Source of the DNA: Magnetovibrio sp.
Lineage (GTDB): Bacteria; Pseudomonadota; Alphaproteobacteria; Rhodospirillales; Magnetovibrionaceae
Direction of reading: 5' to 3'
NCBI RefSeq assembly: GCF_036568125.1
Contig: NZ_DATCTF010000010.1
Span: 310,001-374,000 of the forward strand
DNA: 64,000 nucleotides
Shown here: positions 17,430-24,670 of the stretch, piece by piece
Position numbering within the stretch: position 1 is the first letter of the stretch
How the letters are laid out: each line of letters opens with the position of its first letter
Position numbers and translations under genes: made by a program
Notes under the pieces: generated by a model
What the model saw: only the letters and a program-made list of their open reading frames with translations
What the model was told of the DNA's origin: nothing
Database searches by the model: none

Positions 17430-17749
17430 GAAAAAAAACCATTTCGTTGTGATGGGTATCACTTTGCCGCGCTGTGAATGGTGGCAAAAAGTACTCACAC
17501 CTTCAGAGTGTTAACTGAAGGTCAGGTGTGAAGCTGAATGGTAAATGAACCCGAAATAAATGAAACCTGAATACGCCACTCAGACTTGGTTCAACACCGT
17601 CCAGGTAAAACGTATGCAACATCAAGAAATGATGTCGAAGAAAATATCGGGGATTAAACCAGACCTGCGGGTCGTTATATCCCTGAAGGTGACAACAAGG
17701 GCCCAAGCCCAGAGTACCCAATAAGCGTAACCCGAAAGGAACACAGAAA
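17430..17749 (+). other. Long structured leader of the small membrane-protein operon
   Basis: This 320-base stretch has no gene. After the Crp/Fnr-like dyad, CACACCTTCAG and CTGAAGGTCAGGTGTG form a strong hairpin at about 17496-17531. A smaller hairpin, GACC-tgc-GGGTC, lies near 17661-17673, flanked by GGGAT and ATCCC. Base composition is lower in GC than the surroundings. A long 5' untranslated region or a small RNA is possible. Confidence 0.5.
17448..17463 (+). promoter_or_regulatory. Crp/Fnr-type operator candidate
   Basis: TGTGATGGGTATCACT contains the perfect dyad GTGAT-N4-ATCAC. It fits the CRP pattern TGTGA-N6-TCACA with one mismatch and also resembles FNR boxes. It lies 19 bases beyond the previous terminator and about 290 bases upstream of the 80-residue membrane protein gene. 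Confidence 0.55.
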
Positions 17750-17992
17750 ATGCACGACCCCGGAATGGTTTACATCTTTGGTTTTGCGGCAATGTTGGCC
17801 GGCGTTGCTATCACGCTGTATTTCGCCAAGCGGTCCTTGGACAAGCGCGACGAAGAAATCAACAAGCTGACGATGAAACCCGTCTATGCATGCGGCGCGG
17901 CTTCTGCGGCCATGGTGATGAGCGCCCTCGTCAAGGTCACGGTGTTCGCTGATTTTTACAACGCTTATTCCATTTACACCCCGACCGCTTAA
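17750..17992 (+). CDS. 80-residue two-span membrane protein, unknown
   Basis: The protein has two hydrophobic segments (about residues 6-25, MVYIFGFAAMLAGVAITLYF, and 47-66, ACGAASAAMVMSALVKVTVF). A strongly charged loop joins them (AKRSLDKRDEEINKL). AAAGGA stands nine bases before the ATG. No known family is recognised. A 28-residue membrane peptide gene follows after 30 bases, and a terminator closes the unit, so the two are probably one operon. The size and layout suggest accessory subunits of a membrane complex, which is an inference. Confidence 0.7.
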   Translation: MHDPGMVYIFGFAAMLAGVAITLYFAKRSLDKRDEEINKLTMKPVYACGAASAAMVMSALVKVTVFADFYNAYSIYTPTA

Positions 17993-18022
17993 ATGCGGCC
18001 TAGACAAATAAGGAAATACAAC

Positions 18023-18109
18023 ATGTCAAAACGTATCGATTTTGCCGTTTGGTTCTTCGCCCTGGCCTGGATCGGCTTTGCTCTCAGCCAGCACGTTGAC
18101 ATCACATGA
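18023..18109 (+). CDS. 28-residue membrane peptide
   Basis: ATG at 18023 to TGA at 18107-18109 encodes MSKRIDFAVWFFALAWIGFA then LSQHVDIT, a single hydrophobic helix with a basic N-terminus and a short His/Asp tail. AAGGAA stands seven bases upstream. It follows the 80-residue protein gene by 30 bases and is followed by a terminator. It resembles in size the tiny subunits of respiratory complexes but matches none that I recognise. Confidence 0.6.
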   Translation: MSKRIDFAVWFFALAWIGFALSQHVDIT

Positions 18110-18155
18110 TCGCAACACTCCCCCGATCAGGGGAAGACGAATACAACATCCCTTA

Positions 18156-18192
18156 AGCCCGTTCTGTAGCTTTGCTCAGACGGGTTTTTTTT
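18156..18192 (+). terminator. Rho-independent terminator of the small membrane-protein operon
   Basis: CCCGTTCTG and CAGACGGG pair around a ten-base loop and are followed by eight T residues. It separates the microprotein unit from the CBS-domain gene. Confidence 0.88.
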
Positions 18193-18204
18193 GTTCATTC
18201 GTGA

Positions 18205-18229
18205 TACAATAAAGTTCGTGATGATCACG
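18205..18229 (+). promoter_or_regulatory. Promoter element with adjacent palindrome upstream of the CBS gene
   Basis: A good minus-10 hexamer TACAAT (18205-18210) is followed six bases later by the perfect 13-base palindrome CGTGATGATCACG (18217-18229). Its position over the likely transcription start suits a repressor operator. The minus-35 would fall inside the preceding terminator and is not convincing. Confidence 0.4.
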
Positions 18230-18245
18230 GCATAAGGAGCGGGCC

Positions 18246-18791
18246 ATGGATTGCAAAACGGTGATGGCTCCCATCAAGGTCTGTCTCTATACCGACGAAC
18301 CCGCGGGCCAAGTGATCGACTTCATGGTCGAAAAGCATATGGGTCTGGTTCCGGTGACGGAACGCGACGGCACTTTCGCTGGTTTGATCAGCGGCGACAG
18401 TCTGATGGCGTTCTTGCTGCCCAAATCGCTGAGCGCCCAGGGCTCGTTGTTTCGCCAAGGTGCGATGAAGCGGGTCAGTTTCCTGCACGAAACCGCCGAA
18501 GACATGAAAGAGCGCCTCGACGCGTTGCGCGAACGCCCGATCGGCGAAATGCTCGACAGCAAAGTCAAAGTCGCGACCCCCGAAATGCCGCTCATCGATG
18601 CGCTGATGATGATCAAGGACAAGCAATATGTGGTGCCGGTGGTGGATGCGAACCGCAAGCTGGTTGGCGCCATCTCCTTTTTTTCGGTCCTTTATGGACT
18701 GAACGAAGAATACGATCGCGAGACGGTGGAAAAACTCAAAACCGCCGAACGGGAAGCCAGAGAACGCGAGAAAGAGCTTAAGAGGGATTGA
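18246..18791 (+). CDS. CBS-domain protein
   Basis: The 181-residue cytoplasmic protein has two CBS motifs. One is near residues 1-60 (VMAPIKVCLYTDEPAGQVID, LVPVTERDGTFAGLIS) and one near 95-160 (MLDSKVKVATPEMPLIDALM, VVPVVDANRKLVGAIS). A charged helix follows at the C-terminus. CBS pairs bind adenine nucleotides and gate transporters or enzymes. AAGGAG stands before the ATG. The stop codon lies three bases before the permease ATG at 18794, so the two are co-transcribed and the CBS protein may regulate the permease. Confidence 0.88.
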   Translation: MDCKTVMAPIKVCLYTDEPAGQVIDFMVEKHMGLVPVTERDGTFAGLISGDSLMAFLLPKSLSAQGSLFRQGAMKRVSFLHETAEDMKERLDALRERPIGEMLDSKVKVATPEMPLIDALMMIKDKQYVVPVVDANRKLVGAISFFSVLYGLNEEYDRETVEKLKTAEREAREREKELKRD

Positions 18792-18793
18792 CC

Positions 18794-20149
18794 ATGAGTC
18801 CACATGAAACTGCGGAAGTCGCTGCCCACGCGGTGATGTTCGGCATGGACCCGCTGTGGCTCAGCACTATTTTGCTGATTGTATCTTATGCCGTCTTGCT
18901 GAGCGAAAAGTTCAACCGCACGGTGGTGGCGTTGTTGGGCGGTGGACTGGTGATCATCACCGGGGTGGTGTCGCAAAACCAAGCCATCGCGTCGATCGAC
19001 TTCAACACCATCGCATTGCTGACTGGCATGATGATCATCGTCGCGGTGACGCGCACGTCCGGCGTGTTTGAGTTCGTCGCCATCTGGTCGGCAAAAAAGG
19101 TCAAGGCCGACCCGATGGGCATCTTGGTGGTGCTGTCGTTGGTGACGGCACTGTTTTCGGCGTTCTTGGATAACTTGACCACGGTGTTGCTGGTGGTGCC
19201 GGTGGCGTTGCTGATCGTGGAAAAACTCAAAGTATCGCCGTACCCGTTTTTGGTGTCGCAGATTTTGGCGTCCAACATCGGCGGTACCGCGACGCTGATC
19301 GGCGATCCGCCCAACATCTTGATCGGTTCGGCCACGGGGTTGAGCTTCATGCAGTTTCTCACCAACCTCGGTCCGGTGGCGCTGTTGGTGCTGTTGGTGA
19401 TGGTGCCGATCTTCAAGTTCATGTGGGGGGCGGAATTGGTCGCATCGGAAAAGGATCGCCAAAGCATCATGCGCTTTCGTGAAACCGATTCGATCACCGA
19501 CAAGCGCCTGCTGGTGATGTCGTTGGGCGTTTTGGTGCTTGTCATCGCCGGATTTATCGTCGGCGAGCATTACCACATTCCACCCGGCACAACCGCCATG
19601 TTCGGTGCGGCGGTGTTGTTGTTGATCACCAGCGTCGGCCTGGAAACGGAAGAGCAGACCGAGCGGTTGCACCAAGCGTTGCTGGAAGTCGAGTGGGCGG
19701 CGTTGCTGTTCTTCATCGGCTTGTTCATCATCGTCGCGGGTGTCGAGCACGCCGGGCTTTTGAACATTCTCGGCGACGCCCTGGTCGACTTCACCGGCGG
19801 CGACGCGGCCATGACGGCGATCTCGACGCTGTGGCTATCGGCGCTCGTGTCCGCGGCGGTCGACAACATCCCGTTCGTCGCCACCATGATCCCGCTGGTC
19901 AAAAGCATGGGAGCCGCCGTCGGCGGCGCGGCGGCGTTGGAACCGGTGTGGTGGTCCTTGGCTCTGGGCGCGTGCTTGGGCGGTAACGGCTCATTGGTGG
20001 GGGCGGCGGCCAACGTCATGGTCTCGGGCATGGGTGAGCGCGCGGGTTATCCCATCAGCTTCATGAAATTCCTCAAAGTCGGCCTGCCGTTGATGCTGCT
20101 GAGCATCGTTATCGCCAACGCCTACATCTATCTGCGTTATTTCTTCTGA
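18794..20149 (+). CDS. ArsB/NhaD-superfamily ion permease (SLC13-like)
   Basis: The 451-residue protein has about eleven membrane helices in two similar halves. Family motifs are LDNLTTVLLVVPVAL with SNIGGTATLIGDPPNILIG in the first half and VDNIPFVATMIPLVKSM with CLGGNGSLVGAAANVMVSG in the second. The pattern fits the NhaD/ArsB/citrate-transporter superfamily. The ion (sodium-proton exchange or an oxyanion) cannot be settled from sequence. It follows the CBS gene with three bases between stop and start and AGAGGG seven bases before the ATG. Confidence 0.9.
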   Translation: MSPHETAEVAAHAVMFGMDPLWLSTILLIVSYAVLLSEKFNRTVVALLGGGLVIITGVVSQNQAIASIDFNTIALLTGMMIIVAVTRTSGVFEFVAIWSAKKVKADPMGILVVLSLVTALFSAFLDNLTTVLLVVPVALLIVEKLKVSPYPFLVSQILASNIGGTATLIGDPPNILIGSATGLSFMQFLTNLGPVALLVLLVMVPIFKFMWGAELVASEKDRQSIMRFRETDSITDKRLLVMSLGVLVLVIAGFIVGEHYHIPPGTTAMFGAAVLLLITSVGLETEEQTERLHQALLEVEWAALLFFIGLFIIVAGVEHAGLLNILGDALVDFTGGDAAMTAISTLWLSALVSAAVDNIPFVATMIPLVKSMGAAVGGAAALEPVWWSLALGACLGGNGSLVGAAANVMVSGMGERAGYPISFMKFLKVGLPLMLLSIVIANAYIYLRYFF

Positions 20150-20292
20150 GATTTCGACGGCCAATAACGCAGGGCGAGAAATAGCCCTGCGGCGCTGGCC
20201 GCGCCGATCAATCCCGCCGCCAGTTCATGCGCGGGGCCGAGCAAAGCCCACGCCACGCTTGCGACCAACAGACCGAACAGAGCGCACAGCAT
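20137..20292 (-). CDS. 51-residue two-span membrane microprotein
   Basis: ATG at 20292 overlaps the stop of the NTF2-like gene as TGATG, so translation is probably coupled. The product has two hydrophobic stretches (MLCALFGLLVASVAWALLG and LAAGLIGAASAAGLFLALRYW) and a basic tail (PSKSQKK). It is convergent with the permease gene and overlaps its end by 13 bases. No family is recognised. Clean hydrophobic composition and coupling support a real gene. Confidence 0.6.
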   Translation of the reverse strand: MLCALFGLLVASVAWALLGPAHELAAGLIGAASAAGLFLALRYWPSKSQKK

Positions 20293-20759
20293 CAGTGCAC
20301 CCGCCCTATTGGCTCGCCGGTGCCGCTGTTGTGTTGGGGCTGGGCCCTGGTTGGACCGGCTTGGTGATGGGTGATTTTCCATCTTCCGCCTTCGCGCACG
20401 AAGATGTTGGTCGCCGCCAACGCGCCGTCGCCGATCACTTCCAAGCATGTCACCCATGCCAAGTCGCCGACCACGTGGGCTTTGGCATCGTGGCATGCGA
20501 ACCCTTGGGTTTGGCCGCTGTGCAAAATGGGTCCCCAGCTTTCCAGCACACCCGCGCGGCCTTCGAGCACCGGACCGCCGGGGTGGATGCAGCTGACCGG
20601 CGCGGCTTCGGCCCAGATGGCGTTCATGGCATCGATATCGCCGCTCGTGAACGCCGCATAGAAGGCGTCGTTGGCAAACAGGATTTCGGCTTCGGCTGCG
20701 GACAAGATCAAATGCTCCTGCTGTGATATCGGGGGTGTGGACCCGGATCGAGTTCTCAT
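20292..20759 (-). CDS. NTF2-like (SnoaL-type) family protein
   Basis: The 155-residue protein has the nuclear-transport-factor-2 cone fold pattern: NDAFYAAFTSGDIDAMNAIW, then VSCIHPGGPVLEGRAGVLESW and GRWKITHHQAGP at the end. Relatives are small ligand-binding or isomerase-like proteins of unknown substrate. ATG at 20759 gives the expected start, since longer frames run into the divergent methyltransferase gene. The two divergent genes share a 43-base promoter region. Confidence 0.8.
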   Translation of the reverse strand: MRTRSGSTPPISQQEHLILSAAEAEILFANDAFYAAFTSGDIDAMNAIWAEAAPVSCIHPGGPVLEGRAGVLESWGPILHSGQTQGFACHDAKAHVVGDLAWVTCLEVIGDGALAATNIFVREGGRWKITHHQAGPTRAQPQHNSGTGEPIGRVH

Positions 20760-20802
20760 TATAATTGCGCCGTTGTGCGTTAAACGGAACAAGGCATCGG
20801 TC

Positions 20803-21597
20803 ATGAAGCACCACGACATCACCGCGTCAAACCGTGCCGCCTGGGACGAGGCCGCACCTTTGCACCGCGCGCACAATCAAGCTGATTTGTTAGCACGCTT
20901 TGCCGAGCCCGGCCACTCGGAGCTGGACGAGGTCGAGACCGCCGTTTTGACGCGCCTGGGCGTGGTGGGCAAGGATGTCGCGCAGCTTTGCTGCAACAAT
21001 GGCCGTGAATTGATTTCGGTGCGCAATCTGGGCGCGCGGCGCTGCGTTGGTTTTGAAGGGGCGGCGGGCTTTGTCGAACAAGCGCGCGAATTGAACGCGG
21101 CCGCAGGGCTCGACTGCGCATTCATGCTTGGCGATGTTTACGAAATTCCCACCGCATACGATGAACAGTTCGATGTGGTGACCGTGACCATCGGGGTGCT
21201 CAATTGGATGCCGGATGTCGACAAATTTTTCGCCGTCGCCGCACGGCTGTTGCGTCCCGGCGGCGCGCTGTTCATCTATGAACAGCACCCGATCATGGAC
21301 ATGGTCGAGCCCGGTGCGGCCGGCGATCCGGTGGCGTGGAACTACCCGTATTTTCGCCAAGGCCCGCGTGTCTATACCGAGGGTTTGGATTATTTCGGCG
21401 GCACCACGTATGAAGCCAAGCCGGTCTACGAAATCCAGCACACCTTGTCCGCTGTCATCATGGCCGGGGTCAAGGCGGGGCTCGGTCTGAGCGATTTTGC
21501 CGAGTATCCGCACCACATTTCCAACACCTGGTACAACGTCGAACGGCAAGGGCCGCAATTGCCCATGTGTTACACATTGGTCATGGAAAAAATTTAG
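20803..21597 (+). CDS. Class I SAM-dependent methyltransferase
   Basis: The 264-residue protein has a divergent SAM motif I (VAQLCCNNGRELISVRNLGA, in which the usual glycine-rich loop is CCNNGREL). Later parts are LGDVYEIP, VVTVTIGVLNWMPDVDKFF and LLRPGGALFIYEQHPIMDM, typical of small-molecule methyltransferases. The substrate is unknown. AAGG lies eight bases before the ATG at 20803. Its stop overlaps the convergent isomerase gene by four bases. Confidence 0.85.
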   Translation: MKHHDITASNRAAWDEAAPLHRAHNQADLLARFAEPGHSELDEVETAVLTRLGVVGKDVAQLCCNNGRELISVRNLGARRCVGFEGAAGFVEQARELNAAAGLDCAFMLGDVYEIPTAYDEQFDVVTVTIGVLNWMPDVDKFFAVAARLLRPGGALFIYEQHPIMDMVEPGAAGDPVAWNYPYFRQGPRVYTEGLDYFGGTTYEAKPVYEIQHTLSAVIMAGVKAGLGLSDFAEYPHHISNTWYNVERQGPQLPMCYTLVMEKI

Positions 21598-21932
21598 GCG
21601 CGTTTGGTATAGACGTCGGCATCCAGGTCGTTGACTTCGACGCTCAGCGCGATGTCATCTTCGAGCAGCTCTGCGACGTGGTCGAACACGCTGGTCGACA
21701 GTGCTTTCTTTTGCGCATCGGTGCGCCCGGGCAACAACTTGACCTCGATGTGCACGAACGGCTGCTTGGCGCCGCCAATCCAGTACGCATCGACGGGGTG
21801 GGCGCGCGCCTTGATGGCGGCAGGGGTGAACAGGTCGGTGGCTTTGGCGCCCGTGAAGGCCGCTTCGGTGAGCGCTTGGATGTCAACGTCTTGGGCGAGC
21901 GGCGCGGCGTATTCGACGATCAGATGCGGCAT
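21594..21932 (-). CDS. 5-carboxymethyl-2-hydroxymuconate isomerase-like tautomerase
   Basis: The 112-residue protein begins MPHLIVEYAAPL, placing the catalytic Pro2 of the tautomerase superfamily. The middle AYWIGGAKQPFVHIEVKLLPG and SVEVNDLDAD match the CHMI (HpaF) family. It could isomerise an unsaturated dicarboxylic acid, but no homoprotocatechuate pathway genes are present. It follows mlaF after three bases on the same strand, so it shares the Mla transcript. Confidence 0.78.
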   Translation of the reverse strand: MPHLIVEYAAPLAQDVDIQALTEAAFTGAKATDLFTPAAIKARAHPVDAYWIGGAKQPFVHIEVKLLPGRTDAQKKALSTSVFDHVAELLEDDIALSVEVNDLDADVYTKRA

Positions 21933-21935
21933 GGC

Positions 21936-22709
21936 TTATGCCCGCACTGCCATTTGGATCGGCCCTTCGGCACGACCATGGATGAACTGGTCGACGTGGG
22001 CGTTCCCGGAATTGTCGATTTCATCCACCGGGCCTTGCCAGATGATTTTGCCGTCGTACAACATTGCAATGCGGTTGGCGATTTTGCGCGCCGACGCCAT
22101 GTCGTGGGTGATCGATAGCGCCGTCGCGCCCACTTCGCGGGTGACCTTGACGATCAAATCGTTGATGACGTCGGCCATGATCGGATCGAGCCCGGTGGTC
22201 GGTTCGTCAAAGAAGATGATTTCAGGATCGGCGGCGATGGCGCGCGCCAAACCAACGCGCTTTTGCATGCCGCCCGACAGCTCCGAGGGCATCAAGTCGG
22301 CGACGTCGGCATTCATGCCGACCATGGCGAGCTTTTGGATGGCGATGTCGTAGGCTTCGTGACGGTCGCAGCGCTTTTGTGCCAACAGACCGAACGACAC
22401 GTTTTCCCACACCGGTAAGCTGTCGAACAGCGCCGCACCTTGGAACAGCATGCCGAACTTGTGGTTGACCTCTTCGCGGTCCGAGGTGCTCATGCCGATG
22501 ACCTCTTGGCCGTCGACCTTGATCGAGCCCCGGTCCGGGTTCAAAAGGCCGAGGATCGATTTCAACGTCACCGATTTTCCGGTGCCCGAACCGCCGATGA
22601 TGACCACGCTTTCGCCGACGCCGACGTCGAGGTCGACACCGTCCAACACCACTTTGCGGCCGAAGGACTTGGCGACGTCGCGCATTTGGATTTTAGGTTG
22701 CTCGCTCAT
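21936..22709 (-). CDS. mlaF: Phospholipid-transport ABC ATPase MlaF
   Basis: The 257-residue ATPase has Walker A GGSGTGKSVT, Q-loop MLFQGAALF, signature LSGGMQKR and Walker B IIFFDEPTTGLDP. FDSLPVWENVSF is typical of the MlaF/Ttg2A subfamily. With MlaE it drives lipid exchange between inner and outer membranes. GGGAGG precedes the ATG at 22709. The gene is 11 bases after mlaE. The mlaD and mlaC partners are not in the window. Confidence 0.93.
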   Translation of the reverse strand: MSEQPKIQMRDVAKSFGRKVVLDGVDLDVGVGESVVIIGGSGTGKSVTLKSILGLLNPDRGSIKVDGQEVIGMSTSDREEVNHKFGMLFQGAALFDSLPVWENVSFGLLAQKRCDRHEAYDIAIQKLAMVGMNADVADLMPSELSGGMQKRVGLARAIAADPEIIFFDEPTTGLDPIMADVINDLIVKVTREVGATALSITHDMASARKIANRIAMLYDGKIIWQGPVDEIDNSGNAHVDQFIHGRAEGPIQMAVRA

Positions 22710-22720
22710 CTCATCCTCCC

Positions 22721-23494
22721 TTATTTCGCAAAGAACATTTCGGTGAGGATGTAGTCGGAACACAGGATCAGAATACACGCCGACACCACCGCGTTGGTGG
22801 TCGCCCGGCCCACGCCCTGCGCGCCGCCCTTGGAATTGTAGCCGTGATAGCAGCCCATCAACGTGACGATGAAACCAAACACGGCGGCCTTGACCAGACC
22901 CGAGTTGACGTCTTCTGCGGTGAGAAAGTCCCAGGTGTTTTGCAGGTAGTTGGCGGGGTTGAAGCCAAGCTTGTAGACCGCCACCAGATAGCCGCCAAAC
23001 ACGCCGATTACGTCGGCCACGATCACCAGCAGCGGGAACATGGCGACGCCCGCGATCAGGCGCGGCGCGACCAGATACTTCATCGGGTTGGTCGAAAGGG
23101 TGGTCAGCGCGTCGATCTGTTCGGTGACGCGCATGGTGCCGATTTCCGCAGCCAAGCTTGCGCCGATGCGTCCTGCCACCATCAGTCCAGCCAGCACTGG
23201 GCCCAGTTCGCGGGTGATGGACAGCACCACCACGTTGGCGATGGCACCTTCGGCGGAAAAGCGTGAAAACCCGGTGTAGCTTTGCAGCGCCAACACCATG
23301 CCCGCGAACACGGCGGTCAAGCCGACCACGGGCAGGGAGTAATAACCGATGTCGATCATCTGACGGAAAATGATGCGCGGATAAAACGGCGGGCGCACGG
23401 CGTGGCTGAGGCTCAGCGACATGAACGTGATCAACCGCCCGGTGGTTTCCAGGAATTTTAGAACGACGCGACCGATGGCTTGCAGCGGATTCAT
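22721..23494 (-). CDS. mlaE: Phospholipid-transport ABC permease MlaE
   Basis: The 257-residue inner-membrane permease shows the MlaE (DUF140) motifs: RQMIDIGYYSLPVVGLTAVF, ITRELGPVLAGLMVAGRIGA, EIGTMRVTEQIDAL and the closing GCYHGYNSKGGAQGVGRATT. It pairs with MlaF downstream. An alanine racemase gene sits 21 bases upstream on the same strand, so the dnaB-alr transcript may continue into mlaEF. Confidence 0.94.
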   Translation of the reverse strand: MNPLQAIGRVVLKFLETTGRLITFMSLSLSHAVRPPFYPRIIFRQMIDIGYYSLPVVGLTAVFAGMVLALQSYTGFSRFSAEGAIANVVVLSITRELGPVLAGLMVAGRIGASLAAEIGTMRVTEQIDALTTLSTNPMKYLVAPRLIAGVAMFPLLVIVADVIGVFGGYLVAVYKLGFNPANYLQNTWDFLTAEDVNSGLVKAAVFGFIVTLMGCYHGYNSKGGAQGVGRATTNAVVSACILILCSDYILTEMFFAK

Positions 23495-23515
23495 GGTCTC
23501 AAATCTCTTAACGTT

Positions 23516-24670
23516 TCAAGTCTCTGAGTCCAAATACACGCGATGAAAGCGCGTTCCCAGACCGGTCAGAAGTTCATAGCCGATCGTACCTGCACGTTCG
23601 GCCACGTCGTCGACCGGGTTGTGCGGACCGATCAGATCCACCAGTGTGCCCGGACGACATAACGCTTCGGGAACATTCGACACATCCAAGGTCAGAAGGT
23701 CCATGGAAACCCGCCCCGCGACGGGTGCCGGATATTCACCGATATAGGCCACCCCCGAATTGGACAGATTGCGTCGATAACCATCCGCGTAGCCCAAGGA
23801 AACGGTGGCGATGCGCTCGCACCCTTGGGCTGTATGGGTGGCACCGTAGCCCACGGTTTGAGGGGTGTCAATTGTACGCACCTGAAGGATTTTCGCTTGT
23901 AGTCGAAGTACTTGGGCCATCGGGTTGGGCTGGCCGGGGGTCGGGTTGACGCCGTACAGCGCCACGCCCGGGCGGGTGACGTCGAAGTGATATTCGGGGC
24001 TGAGGAAAATCGCCGACGAATTGGCAAACGCCGCGCGCGTGGGCGGCATGTGCACAAGAATTTGGCGGAATTTCGCCAGTTGCTCGGCGTTCTTGGGATG
24101 ATCCGTGATTTCGGACACGCTCAGGTGGCTGAGAATCATGTCCAGCTTCAGATGCGTCAGGTGATCGGGGTCGTCGATGACCTTTTGCAGTTCGTCGTCG
24201 GGCAGGCCCAAGCGCGACATGCCGGTGTCGACATGGATATCACACGGTTGCGCTTCGCCCGCCCCGGTGCAGTACGCCCGCCATGCGTCGATCTCGGCCA
24301 AGGAATTGAGCACTGGCGTAAGCTGGTGGTGGGTGAAATCGCGTTCCGCGCCATCCATCAAACCGTTGAAGATGTGTATGGCTGGCCCGCTGCCCAACAC
24401 TTCGCGCAGATGGATGCCTTCGTCGATGGTGGCGACGAAAAAGGTTTTGCAGCCCGCGCTTTGCAGGGCCAGGGCGGCGCGTTCCGCGCCCAGTCCGTAC
24501 GCCGCGGCCTTGACCACGGCGGCGGTTTCGACGTCATCGGCGGATTGTCGGTCGCAGGTCAGCCAGTTGGTCTTGAGCGCATCGAGGTCGATGGTCAAGA
24601 ACGCACCTGCGCGACGCACGTCCGGCGTATTCGGCAGAGGGGACGGCGGCGGCGTCAGGATGTCGTTCAT
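23516..24670 (-). CDS. alr: Alanine racemase
   Basis: This PLP enzyme makes D-alanine for peptidoglycan. At 384 residues it has the expected length. The PLP lysine lies in AVVKAAAYGLGA, where most family members have an acidic or amide residue after KA. The second catalytic base is the tyrosine of VGYGATHTA, and GRVSMDLLTLD is conserved. ATG at 24670 overlaps the dnaB stop by four bases (ATGA), so the two are translationally coupled. The frame stays open further upstream inside dnaB but with no family similarity. Confidence 0.93.
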   Translation of the reverse strand: MNDILTPPPSPLPNTPDVRRAGAFLTIDLDALKTNWLTCDRQSADDVETAAVVKAAAYGLGAERAALALQSAGCKTFFVATIDEGIHLREVLGSGPAIHIFNGLMDGAERDFTHHQLTPVLNSLAEIDAWRAYCTGAGEAQPCDIHVDTGMSRLGLPDDELQKVIDDPDHLTHLKLDMILSHLSVSEITDHPKNAEQLAKFRQILVHMPPTRAAFANSSAIFLSPEYHFDVTRPGVALYGVNPTPGQPNPMAQVLRLQAKILQVRTIDTPQTVGYGATHTAQGCERIATVSLGYADGYRRNLSNSGVAYIGEYPAPVAGRVSMDLLTLDVSNVPEALCRPGTLVDLIGPHNPVDDVAERAGTIGYELLTGLGTRFHRVYLDSET

